From a virus, in IMG/VR virus record IMGVR_UViG_3300022868_000067, positions 1 to 32,022 of that record: a stretch of DNA of 32,022 nucleotides; one strand, given 5' to 3'. Numbering within the stretch: the first letter of the stretch is position 1; each line of letters starts with the position of its first letter. The notes under the pieces are model-generated. The model worked only from the letters and a program-made list of their open reading frames with translations. It made no database searches and was not told the origin of the DNA. Positions 8,623-15,436 of this stretch are shown in pieces. Position numbers and translations under genes: made by a program.

Positions 8623-8650
8623 ATTATACACCTTTCTTAAATGATTGCAA
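8623..8650 (-). promoter_or_regulatory. Candidate sigma-70-type promoter for the head genes
   Basis: Minus strand: TTGCAA (8650-8645), a 16-bp spacer, then a perfect TATAAT (8628-8623). It overlaps the end of the 56-aa gene and would start transcription about 160 bases before the protease gene, so the micro-ORF and terminator would lie in the leader. Confidence 0.45.
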
Positions 8651-8794
8651 GGGTTTTTCTATATCCACATCTGTAATTGTTTTACTATATTGTTTTCGTA
8701 GTCCATTATTTGTAATAACTATCTCACATCTGCCCCAGCCATGCTTTATAACTTCATTTACATTGTCTAATAACTTCTTTTCCCATTCAGTCAT
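8624..8794 (-). CDS. Small hypothetical protein, 56 aa
   Basis: Begins MTEWEKKLLDNVNEVIKHG, then RCEIVITNNGLRKQYSKTIT. It appears to be a small helix-plus-beta protein with no recognised motif. It starts by ATGA overlap with the membrane micropeptide upstream and has an AAGGG site. The last codons overlap the putative head-gene promoter. This kind of short acidic/basic protein is common between portal and protease genes in uncultured siphophages, but I cannot name it. Confidence 0.55.
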   Translation of the reverse strand: MTEWEKKLLDNVNEVIKHGWGRCEIVITNNGLRKQYSKTITDVDIEKPLQSFKKGV

Positions 8795-8895
8795 AACCAT
8801 CCCTTTTTAAACATCCAACGAAATAAAAAATATTGTCCTATGCTCGATACAACCATTCCTATTCCTGCGCCTATTGAGAACCAAAATATACTCAT
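8791..8895 (-). CDS. Single-pass membrane micropeptide, 34 aa
   Basis: MSIFWFSIGAGIGMVVSSIG followed by QYFLFRWMFKKGWL. A hydrophobic helix with a GAGIG small-residue motif ends in an aromatic/basic anchor. It overlaps both neighbours by ATGA. No family recognised. Confidence 0.5.
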   Translation of the reverse strand: MSIFWFSIGAGIGMVVSSIGQYFLFRWMFKKGWL

Positions 8896-9218
8896 GTAGC
8901 CAGCTCCGCAATTACTTCTATCTCTATACGCCTTGTTGTTTGTATATCAGCACCATCTGTCATCTGTAAAGCCCCTAAATAGTTATTTACTGCGTCAAAG
9001 TTCGTTGTTGCTACTGTATAAGAGCAAGTGCCAGCTACCGCGCTCACTATCGCACAAACACCTACAAACTTTTCAGTGAGAGTGACTTTCTCAGCTACCT
9101 GAAATGATATTGCCTTGCCTGTTAAATTAACAACCTCACCATCAGCATCCTTGACTGTAAAGTTCAGCTTATATCCTTTGTCGTTCTGTGTTACTTGTAT
9201 TATGGTTATATCACTCAT
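8892..9218 (-). CDS. Putative virion adaptor/decoration protein (BppU N-terminal-like beta domain)
   Basis: 108 residues: MSDITIIQVTQNDKGYKLNF, VKDADGEVVNLTGKAISFQV and a C-terminal RRIEIEVIAELAT. The pattern of short beta strands with a D-x-DG-x-VNLTG turn resembles the N-terminal immunoglobulin-like domain of baseplate upper (BppU-type) and related fibre proteins. Here it is a stand-alone domain among head genes, so a head decoration or fibre-attachment role is possible. Such a surface domain would be a plausible acceptor for the neighbouring glycosyltransferases, but nothing in the sequence proves this. Confidence 0.5.
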   Translation of the reverse strand: MSDITIIQVTQNDKGYKLNFTVKDADGEVVNLTGKAISFQVAEKVTLTEKFVGVCAIVSAVAGTCSYTVATTNFDAVNNYLGALQMTDGADIQTTRRIEIEVIAELAT

Positions 9219-9235
9219 GTTATCTCCTTAATCCA

Positions 9236-9280
9236 TTTTCTTTTTTTCTTCTTTTCTGCTTTTTTTTCTTTTTTCTTTTC
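9236..9280 (-). repeat. Polypurine tract (polypyrimidine on plus strand)
   Basis: On the minus strand nearly every base is A or G over about 45 bases, with one C. It lies between the broken GT8 copy and the 108-aa gene. One frame reads as a lysine-rich tail; a 20-codon ORF at 9220-9282 in another frame lacks a ribosome site. It is prone to slippage and may mark the breakpoint of the GT8 duplication. Confidence 0.6.
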
Positions 9281-9294
9281 ATCAAGTTTAAATG

Positions 9295-9477
9295 CTAGTT
9301 CATACTCTGAAATTTCACATATTCTCTACAACCTAATCCGGGTATAACTACGCTATTTACATTCACAAAATCAGCTTTAATCTTGCGTGCATAATTAGCC
9401 ATTGTATCTGTGGTAGTCTGTCCAAGACAATCCCACTTGCGAGATACACTCATAGTTACTACTGCGTTTCTACTCAT
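9295..9477 (-). pseudogene. Truncated paralogue of the GT8-like glycosyltransferase
   Basis: A 60-codon ORF whose start, MSRNAVVTMSVSRKWDCLGQ, matches MSRNAIVTVNVGQLWRGLGN of the full gene at 9781-10458. The match continues through ADFVNVNSVV (versus ADFVNINNLV) and YVKFQ (versus YEKFQ). The copy stops right after that point, before the region that carries the DxD donor site, so it cannot be an active transferase. A purine-rich tract follows. It may be the remnant of a tandem duplication, or a translated truncated domain. It overlaps the preceding ORF by eight bases. Confidence 0.65.
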
Positions 9478-9784
9478 TGTATTCCTTTAAGAATTTTTTA
9501 ATCTTTTTTACTTCAACCCCATGTGCAGTAAAACCTATATTAACCCCAACCTCATTTAATATAAAACGTTTTTCTATCTCATAGCTCTGCATTGATGGCA
9601 TCTTCTTTATAAAAAGCTCTAAATCACGTTGTGGTTGTCCTGTTGTTAGATAATCTAGTATTGGACTTAAATTCGTATGTTCAGATTCTAGTAAATAGCC
9701 ATTAAATTCCCAATGTTTTTCAATATCACTATTGAAGTAATGAGTTCTAATAATATAATATTTATTTAACGAAATATCTTTCAT
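9470..9784 (-). CDS. Hypothetical protein between the GT8 gene and its broken copy, 104 aa
   Basis: Begins MKDISLNKYYIIRTHYFNSD and ends KKFLKEYNE. It starts by ATGA overlap with the GT8 stop, so it is translationally coupled to that enzyme. The sequence is polar with alternating aromatic residues and looks like a small soluble alpha/beta domain. I do not recognise a family. Its position between the two GT8-like units suggests that it was part of the duplicated segment or is an accessory to the transferase. Confidence 0.6.
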   Translation of the reverse strand: MKDISLNKYYIIRTHYFNSDIEKHWEFNGYLLESEHTNLSPILDYLTTGQPQRDLELFIKKMPSMQSYEIEKRFILNEVGVNIGFTAHGVEVKKIKKFLKEYNE

Positions 9785-10458
9785 AACAAATCCTTATACT
9801 TACCATTAATATCCCCTATTATACAATCTACCTTTTTTTGTATTGCTTCCTGTCCACCTCTACCACCACCAGCCCAGTGTATAATAAAAGGATTCTCTAT
9901 CTCTTTGTCTACTCTTGGGATGTAATGCTCTTGAGATGTAAGAAAATGAATGGGTGTCCTATGAGCATATATGCGGTAGGTAATAGTATTCTGCTCTGCT
10001 AAAAAGCCAGATGTCAGCACTTTAGCACTGCGATAATTAAATAACTCTCGCTGTTGGCTAGATACTATAATTAACCCACTATTATAATAATGGACACCCC
10101 ACTCAATCTTTCCTAATTGCTTTTCAATTCTATCCTTAAATTTATCTATACTGCTTTTACTAATCTTAATACCTATCTTATTCTCCGGCACTAATCTAAA
10201 CATATCAGGACAGTTCTTTGTTATAACCGCATCATAATCAACCAGCATGATCCTGTCATACATTCCTAACAAGTCATAGATTTGAAACTTCTCATATCTA
10301 ATATCAAACTGTGTAATTGGATGTACTACTAAATTATTTATGTTTACAAAGTCCGCACCTATTCTATGAGCATATTTAATCATTGTGTTGGCTGTGATAT
10401 TGCCTAATCCTCGCCATAGCTGTCCGACATTTACTGTTACTATTGCATTTCTGCTCAT
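9781..10458 (-). CDS. GT8/glycogenin-like glycosyltransferase
   Basis: A 225-residue GT-A enzyme if started at MSRNAIVTVNVGQLWRGLGN. Key features are ADFVNINNLVV, KFQIYDLLGMYDRIMLVDYD with the DxD-type DYDA donor/metal site, then HYYNSGLIIVSS and FIIHWAGGGRGG, all in the order of GT8 family members. An upstream in-frame ATG at 10512 would add 18 residues, but the start at 10458 makes the usual ATGA overlap with the upstream gene and matches the start of the truncated copy. No membrane segments, so a soluble enzyme. Located between portal and protease genes. Confidence 0.8.
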   Translation of the reverse strand: MSRNAIVTVNVGQLWRGLGNITANTMIKYAHRIGADFVNINNLVVHPITQFDIRYEKFQIYDLLGMYDRIMLVDYDAVITKNCPDMFRLVPENKIGIKISKSSIDKFKDRIEKQLGKIEWGVHYYNSGLIIVSSQQRELFNYRSAKVLTSGFLAEQNTITYRIYAHRTPIHFLTSQEHYIPRVDKEIENPFIIHWAGGGRGGQEAIQKKVDCIIGDINGKYKDLL

Positions 10459-10571
10459 CTTCTTTTCCTTATTATAAACCCCACTATCAACGCAAAAAAT
10501 ATAATACAACAAAGATGTTTAATATCTACCAATTTAAGTAATATTTCTTCTAGTAATTCTGTTTCAAGCAT
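10455..10571 (-). CDS. Single-pass membrane micropeptide, 38 aa
   Basis: MLETELLEEILLKLVDIKHL, then a hydrophobic helix CCIIFFALIVGFII and a basic tail RKRR. A GAGGAG site lies four bases before the ATG, and the stop overlaps the GT8 start. The short acidic amphipathic segment plus one membrane helix is reminiscent of small phage membrane proteins. No function assigned. Confidence 0.55.
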   Translation of the reverse strand: MLETELLEEILLKLVDIKHLCCIIFFALIVGFIIRKRR

Positions 10572-10734
10572 ATAACTCCTCATGTCCTTTCTTCTGCCAC
10601 TTACATTTTACTAATAAATATGGGCAATCTGTTGGCTTAACTTCTCTTGACTTAATCCTAACCACACAATATCTCTCTTTGCACTGATAGCATCTATATG
10701 TAATATATCCAAACTCGTCTTTATCTACTGGCAT
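10564..10734 (-). CDS. Cysteine-containing small protein, 56 aa (possible zinc finger)
   Basis: Starts MPVDKDEFGYITYRCYQCKE and continues YCVVRIKSREVKPTDCPYLLVKC. Cysteines at about residues 15, 18, 23, 37 and 44 could bind a zinc ion. An AAGGA site precedes the ATG by six bases. It overlaps both neighbours. No family recognised. Confidence 0.55.
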   Translation of the reverse strand: MPVDKDEFGYITYRCYQCKERYCVVRIKSREVKPTDCPYLLVKCKWQKKGHEELYA

Positions 10735-10852
10735 TTAATTCCTTACCATTCCAATCGTAAAATATTATATCCGTATGTCCATCGGGATAGGAATAAGTAA
10801 TTGAATACCCACTCCCATTAGTTATACCATAAAAATCTATTTCTCTATCCAT
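10721..10852 (-). CDS. Hypothetical protein, 43 aa
   Basis: MDREIDFYGITNGSGYSITY, followed by SYPDGHTDIIFYDWNGKEL. It looks like a small beta-hairpin protein rich in tyrosine and glycine. A GGAG site lies seven bases before the ATG. The 3' end overlaps the next gene by 14 bases. Confidence 0.5.
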   Translation of the reverse strand: MDREIDFYGITNGSGYSITYSYPDGHTDIIFYDWNGKELNASR

Positions 10853-10853
10853 A

Positions 10854-10973
10854 TCAACTCTCCAATATAACTTCTATGTTTCTATTTGGTAATTCAACAT
10901 CTATATTGTGTGTCTCTTTTATTATCTCTATGTTTCTATTTGGTATTGTTACTTCTATATCTATATTACTCAT
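10854..10973 (-). CDS. Hypothetical protein with an internal tandem repeat, 39 aa
   Basis: Residues 4-17 (IDIEVTIPNRNIEI) and 24-36 (IDVELPNRNIEVI) are two copies of one unit, so almost the whole protein is a duplication of about 18 residues. It has a GAGGAG site. The extended, alternating hydrophobic pattern predicts beta strands; a fibrous or strand-exchange role in the virion is possible. It overlaps the upstream gene by ATGA. Confidence 0.55.
   Translation of the reverse strand: MSNIDIEVTIPNRNIEIIKETHNIDVELPNRNIEVILES
10873..10945 (-). repeat. 19-bp direct repeat, two copies 54 bp apart
   Basis: TCTATGTTTCTATTTGGTA occurs exactly at 10873-10891 and 10927-10945 on the plus strand. The 54-bp offset is 18 codons and underlies the peptide repeat in the 39-aa gene. 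Exact identity over 19 bases suggests a recent duplication. Confidence 0.9.
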
Positions 10974-11266
10974 TTTCTCCTCTTAAAAGTTATCCTATTT
11001 CCAATATTTGTAATTCCTATTCTCTTTAATATAGAACGGACAAACCAAGTCGTATTAATTGTAATTTCATACTTTGGAATTGCCTCTCCACTTTTTAGCT
11101 TATCAAATTTAGAAGATATTGCTGTGTATTTAACCACACCAGATTGGGAAAGTTGATTATCAGCTTCAATAACAATTACCATGCCCATTACCTCTCTAGC
11201 TGAATTTGGATACTGTTCTATTATTGCCTGCGTTATGCCAAAACTTCCTATTCGCATATCTTTCAT
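10970..11266 (-). CDS. Hypothetical protein downstream of portal, 98 aa
   Basis: Begins MKDMRIGSFGITQAIIEQYP and ends NIGNRITFKRRK. The open frame extends upstream to 11299, but the start at 11266 sits directly on the portal stop (TAATG) and has a GGAG site, so I choose it. The centre (REVMGMVIVIEADNQLSQSG) looks like a small beta-rich fold. No recognised family. As the first gene after the portal-MuF fusion, a minor head role is plausible. Confidence 0.6.
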   Translation of the reverse strand: MKDMRIGSFGITQAIIEQYPNSAREVMGMVIVIEADNQLSQSGVVKYTAISSKFDKLKSGEAIPKYEITINTTWFVRSILKRIGITNIGNRITFKRRK

Positions 11267-13320
11267 TAATCCATCTCCGCAATTATGGAGCAAACACAAT
11301 TTGGGTGTAAAGGCGGATGCTGCGTTACGTTATTAAAAGCATTATCACCAAAACTATCGCCTATACCCACAATCTCACCATCTAATGCTGCGCAATCATT
11401 ACAAGCTCCGGGTTCGACAAGCCATCTAACCTTAGTAATACCTCCCTCTTTATACGCTTTCATTATGCCTTCTTCCATGCTCTCAGCCGTCTCAGTCCTA
11501 GCTATCCTCAAGCTCCTATACTTCTCATTGCTGTCATAATACTCATTAACCCTATCACCTAGCTTAGTTATGCTCTCTCCTGCGTCTATACCCTCTTTCA
11601 ATGTTCTTGCTAGTTTCTTTGCTGTCTCTTCGTTTACTTCTTTGACATACTTAGCTAATCTAGCCTCTATCCATTTTGAGTTTTGTGTAACGATTAATTC
11701 AGGACTGACCGTCAAGCCAGCTTCTGCAACTGCTAATACTGCACCCTCTCTTAATGCCATTGTCAGTTCAGGTCTGCTTAGTTTGGTTAGTTTAATACCC
11801 TCTTCGTCCATGTCAAATAAGATATTCTCTACCGCATCCTTCATTTCATGGTCTAAATTACTCAATACCTCTTTTCGTTCTTCGTTAAAATACACCTTTA
11901 ATTTTCTAATAAAATGCTTCTCTACATTCTCTTCCTTTGACATCCACATCTTGAAATATGTATCATCTCGATTTTTAACTGACTTGCCATCTTCTGTCGG
12001 TTCTGATGCACTACTACCAGCCTGTTGTAAGTTGAACGGCATCCATGGCTTATCGCCCCAATCTACCGTGTCTAATCCTATCTTCTGTCGTTCCTCATTG
12101 ATTGATGTAACATACATCTTTAAATTAGTCTCTCTCTCTTTAATCTCAAAGTCTTTGTCCTTTGGAATAGGATTGTCAAATTGCACAAATAAGTTATCGT
12201 CATATTTTGGCATGATCCTTTCATTCTGCTTTTCCTGTATCCGGATTAACTTCGGCTGGATTGTTGATTTATTAAACACATAGTCAAGTGTATCGCTTGT
12301 AGCCCTGTTAGTCAGCTCTCCAAACCCTAGCTGTACCAATGACACACCATAAATACATAGTATCTCTTTGGCTGTCTCTTTCCTGCCGTCTATGTGGCTT
12401 AATTCTTGTGGGCTTAATCCTATCTTATTAGCTTTTAATCCGCTATCTAATACTGCCGTGTTTCCAGCACCGCCTTTCTTGAACTTCTTCCAGAAAGACA
12501 TCAACCTTTTATATGCATCATCTCCAAGCTTTTTGTCTGTCTCCAATACTGTTCCCGGCATTGCTCCATTTTTAAACAGATTAATTTCAAACTCTTTTTG
12601 GTACTTGTCTGAATCAATACTATATGCCCCACCTTGAAGAGGCGAAAAGCCATAATACAAGTCACTAAGATTCGGATACTTATATTGTATAACTTCCTCA
12701 TAAGCCAGTTTAATCATAGTTTGTTTCGGTTGGTATATATAACCAGCTACTAGGCTCGTTGCATCTGGGATGACCTTGACATATTGTCCTTGCAATACCC
12801 ATATCTCTCCGGGCAATCCTGCGCCATTTGGTCTTAAATACCAATAACAATTACCTATAATATCAAGATATAGACTTGTCAATTCCCACAATTCAAAGCC
12901 ATTCATCATAGGATTAACCGCCTTAATTAGTTCCAAATATGGATGTTCGTTTACTTCTTCTACCTCATACCCCTTTTGCACCCATAACTTGACTAGATTG
13001 CCCTCATATGTTTTGTCTTTAACTAGCTCTTTGATTTGCTTACTTAACTTCGGTGATCCTTTTACTGCTTTCTTCTTATATAATCTCAATGGTACTCTTG
13101 CTACACTTCTTGCTATTACTCCTGCCGCCGCATATTGCCAGCTCCTGTAATTCTCAATCATTGCCTGATAATCGCCTGATTGTAGCTTACCCCTACTATT
13201 ATCGCCTACACCTATTGAACTTGCTACTACTGGGTTAACCTCACTCTTTATTACACTTACTGGGTCAATCTTGCCATTCATTATACCTACTGCCGTTTTA
13301 AATCTATCTTTTATATTCAT
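11266..13320 (-). CDS. HK97-family portal protein fused to a MuF-like head morphogenesis domain
   Basis: A 684-residue protein. Residues about 1-430 are an HK97-type portal: YRSWQYAAAGVIARSVARVP, DIIGNCYWYLRPNG, YGFSPLQGG and ATSDTLDYVFNKSTIQP. From about residue 560 it continues into a MuF/SPP1 gp7-like minor head domain: IARTETAESMEEGIMKAY, CNDCAALDGEIVGIG and a C-terminal HPPLHPNCVCSIIAE, the zinc-binding-like signature of that family. Portal and MuF proteins are normally separate genes; no second MuF gene appears here. The portal dodecamer forms the DNA entry vertex. The start overlaps a zinc-ribbon gene by ATGA. Confidence 0.9.
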   Translation of the reverse strand: MNIKDRFKTAVGIMNGKIDPVSVIKSEVNPVVASSIGVGDNSRGKLQSGDYQAMIENYRSWQYAAAGVIARSVARVPLRLYKKKAVKGSPKLSKQIKELVKDKTYEGNLVKLWVQKGYEVEEVNEHPYLELIKAVNPMMNGFELWELTSLYLDIIGNCYWYLRPNGAGLPGEIWVLQGQYVKVIPDATSLVAGYIYQPKQTMIKLAYEEVIQYKYPNLSDLYYGFSPLQGGAYSIDSDKYQKEFEINLFKNGAMPGTVLETDKKLGDDAYKRLMSFWKKFKKGGAGNTAVLDSGLKANKIGLSPQELSHIDGRKETAKEILCIYGVSLVQLGFGELTNRATSDTLDYVFNKSTIQPKLIRIQEKQNERIMPKYDDNLFVQFDNPIPKDKDFEIKERETNLKMYVTSINEERQKIGLDTVDWGDKPWMPFNLQQAGSSASEPTEDGKSVKNRDDTYFKMWMSKEENVEKHFIRKLKVYFNEERKEVLSNLDHEMKDAVENILFDMDEEGIKLTKLSRPELTMALREGAVLAVAEAGLTVSPELIVTQNSKWIEARLAKYVKEVNEETAKKLARTLKEGIDAGESITKLGDRVNEYYDSNEKYRSLRIARTETAESMEEGIMKAYKEGGITKVRWLVEPGACNDCAALDGEIVGIGDSFGDNAFNNVTQHPPLHPNCVCSIIAEMD

Positions 13321-13436
13321 AATTCAACCTCGCAATGTTCCACATCTTGTTTATGCCCACACTTGGGACATATAAATTTACCCTGCCCATTCTCAATCTT
13401 GAATTCTAGCATAGTATTGCATTTTTTACAAATCAT
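13317..13436 (-). CDS. Zinc-ribbon microprotein, 39 aa
   Basis: Four cysteines in two CxxC knuckles: MICKKCNTMLEF at the start and FICPKCGHKQ, separated by 15 or so residues. This is a minimal Com-like zinc ribbon. Mu Com is a small zinc protein that regulates translation, but similarity is limited to the knuckles. It lies directly after the 120-aa gene and overlaps the portal start by ATGA. Confidence 0.7.
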   Translation of the reverse strand: MICKKCNTMLEFKIENGQGKFICPKCGHKQDVEHCEVEL

Positions 13437-13799
13437 CTAATATCTCTCACTCCCCATAGTTCTGCAAGAATCGCATATATTTACATTATCCATCTCGCTC
13501 TCTGGCTTTTCTTTATGACAAACGATACACTTAACTTGTTTCTCTTTATTCTTAACATCACGCTTTAATTGTAGCTTTGCTTCTGCTATACAATCTCTAA
13601 TATCAGCTTTAACCTGCCTGATAGCCTCATTTGTCTTAGTTATCTTAGCATATAGGTTGAGCATTGTTTTAATATCCTTCTTGTCTTTATTTATGCGTTC
13701 TCGAAGTTTATCAGCATTTGGCAATTCAAGAATAGATATAAGCTCTTTGTTAAATTCTATTATTTCTTGCTCTAAGTATTTAATATATTCTCTATCCAT
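13437..13799 (-). CDS. Coiled-coil protein with C-terminal zinc knuckles, 120 aa
   Basis: Residues 1-85 are helical and highly charged (MDREYIKYLEQEIIEFNKEL, then RQVKADIRDCIAEAKLQLKR), predicting a coiled coil. Residues about 88-115 hold CIVCHKEKPESEMDNVNICDSC, two CxxC pairs 15 residues apart that would bind zinc. It is located between the large terminase and the portal, so it may assist packaging, but no family is recognised. It starts four bases after the terminase stop. Confidence 0.65.
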   Translation of the reverse strand: MDREYIKYLEQEIIEFNKELISILELPNADKLRERINKDKKDIKTMLNLYAKITKTNEAIRQVKADIRDCIAEAKLQLKRDVKNKEKQVKCIVCHKEKPESEMDNVNICDSCRTMGSERY

Positions 13800-13803
13800 T
13801 ATC

Positions 13804-14991
13804 CTAAATCAAACGTATTGAGGGTTCATTATCTTCGCCATGCCCTAAGTAATATCTTATAGCGTCCATGCTGTGATCTCTAAACGGTACTGGCTCATCC
13901 AATACATGCCCATGCCTGTCCTCTTTCCATTTATAACCCTTAATCTCTTTTATGATATTAACACTCCTCTTTGTAATATGGAGCTTCTTTCTTTTTACTC
14001 TGTCTATACCTATCTTAACACTTCCTTTGCCCTTAATGCAAGGAAAAACATTATAACCCGCATTATCTATCTCTTCTATGCGCTGTGGCTCTGCGCAATC
14101 AGCTATTATTTCGTCATTTTTATTCTTAATTAAGTCATTCATTCTTGTTATTAAATCTGTATTTGTCAATCCGCTTTCGTATAGTGTCTCGTCAATATAT
14201 ATCTCTTGATCTCTCTCTCCAATCTTTACAAGCGCTGTCGCATTATTAAATCCAAAATCCAATCCATAACCAACCTTATCACATTCAGGAAACTCATCTA
14301 CTATATCCCAATTCTTATATATAATATTCTCCGGTGATGCCCATGTTCCCTGTCCGTATATCTTCCAATAGGTTAAATCCTGTGTTTTCAGGCTCTCAAT
14401 GTATTCTCTGTTATCAGCGTCAAGGAAAGGATTATCCTTGTATGTGCTGTGCTGTACTGCTGTGTTATCAGGAGGATTGTCTGTAATAGCTTTCAGGAAA
14501 CTTAATTCATCAACAGGATTGAAACTAAAATATAACTGATTCTTTCCGTTCTTGTTCTCACCCCTACATCTTAATCCTAGCTGTAAAAAATCATCCCATG
14601 TATTCTCTGTAAACTCCTCTCCCCATATATAATTTATCTTCTCGAATGATTTTAGCTTTTCAGGGTCATCAAGTGGAACGAAGAACATCTGATTATTGCC
14701 TACTGTCAATGTTAAATCTGATTTATTTGGTACACATCCGGGCAGATCATATTTCTTGATAAGATCATTCATTAATAACCAAGCCGCTTTCTTCAATGCA
14801 GGTCTGGTTTTCATTGTTATGAGCATGCGTATGTCTTGCTCTTTGTACATCTTCTCTAATAAAAGGAATTGTGCTATCGACCAACTCTTAGAACTCCCTG
14901 CCCCGCCATATAAAAGATTGACGCGCTTCTTTGTCTCTAATAGGAATCTATAACAATGCTCTGCGTGTTCTACCTCAATCTGTCTTGTCAT
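13804..14991 (-). CDS. terL: Terminase large subunit (PBSX/Terminase_3 type)
   Basis: A 395-residue packaging motor. Near residue 28 is the Walker A loop (LLYGGAGSSKSWSIAQ); the Walker B segment is INYIWGEEFTE. The C-terminal RNase H-like nuclease starts at VGYGLDFGFNNATALVKIG, with the second acidic residue in EIIADCAEPQRIEEI and the last in FRDHSMDAIRYYLGH. It translocates and cuts DNA at the portal. The length is typical of the compact PBSX-type subgroup. It follows the small subunit by 13 bases. Confidence 0.93.
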   Translation of the reverse strand: MTRQIEVEHAEHCYRFLLETKKRVNLLYGGAGSSKSWSIAQFLLLEKMYKEQDIRMLITMKTRPALKKAAWLLMNDLIKKYDLPGCVPNKSDLTLTVGNNQMFFVPLDDPEKLKSFEKINYIWGEEFTENTWDDFLQLGLRCRGENKNGKNQLYFSFNPVDELSFLKAITDNPPDNTAVQHSTYKDNPFLDADNREYIESLKTQDLTYWKIYGQGTWASPENIIYKNWDIVDEFPECDKVGYGLDFGFNNATALVKIGERDQEIYIDETLYESGLTNTDLITRMNDLIKNKNDEIIADCAEPQRIEEIDNAGYNVFPCIKGKGSVKIGIDRVKRKKLHITKRSVNIIKEIKGYKWKEDRHGHVLDEPVPFRDHSMDAIRYYLGHGEDNEPSIRLI

Positions 14992-15004
14992 CTTTACTCT
15001 CTAC

Positions 15005-15436
15005 TTATGGGTTACTTGTAGGCTTACTTGTGGGGTCATCTTTACTATTTCTATATATATGTATTATCTCTATACCGCCCTCATGCTGTACTCTGCTGTC
15101 TATCTTCTCACTCCAGTCCAAGAAGTATTGTAGCCATAGCTTGATGTCTGATGTCTTGCCCTCTGTCATGGTTGTCTTGTAGAATTTAGCTATAACATTG
15201 GCTGTTTTTGTTCGTCCAAAATGATTCCACTCTTGCTCTACTATTTTCCAAAATTCTGGCTTTTTCTTCCAGTCGCTAAGCGTGTCCTGATGCACTCCGA
15301 ACTTCTTTGCAAATTCTCCCTGTGTCTTTATCTCTCTCATTGGTTCAGGTAAAGCCATCCACATTGCAAACTCATTAAATATAAGTGGTTTGACCAATGC
15401 CTTTGTTTTCGGATTTTTAGGATTGTTTTTACTCAT
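15005..15436 (-). CDS. terS: Terminase small subunit-like DNA-binding protein
   Basis: A 143-residue protein with a helix-turn-helix at about residues 40-70: TQGEFAKKFGVHQDTLSDWKKK followed by PEFWKIVEQEW. This resembles the phBC6A51-type helix-turn-helix found in phage terminase small subunits. The C-terminal third (TTMTEGKTSDIKLWLQYFLD) is a helical oligomerisation-like region. Position just upstream of terL supports the assignment. It would recognise the packaging site. ATGA overlap with the ParB-like gene upstream. Confidence 0.78.
   Translation of the reverse strand: MSKNNPKNPKTKALVKPLIFNEFAMWMALPEPMREIKTQGEFAKKFGVHQDTLSDWKKKPEFWKIVEQEWNHFGRTKTANVIAKFYKTTMTEGKTSDIKLWLQYFLDWSEKIDSRVQHEGGIEIIHIYRNSKDDPTSKPTSNP

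Noticed and set aside
1044-10458. Glycosyltransferases as DNA-base glucosylation enzymes
   Set aside because: No hydroxymethyl-pyrimidine synthesis or nucleotide-modifying gene is seen in the window, and the enzymes belong to GT2, GT4 and GT8 families embedded among head genes.
11570-12283. Long plus-strand open frame inside the portal gene
   Set aside because: Antisense of a well-supported portal reading frame, with composition typical of a shadow.
12501-12701. 66-codon minus-strand ORF in another frame within the portal gene
   Set aside because: Out-of-frame with the portal and without its own ribosome site or motif.
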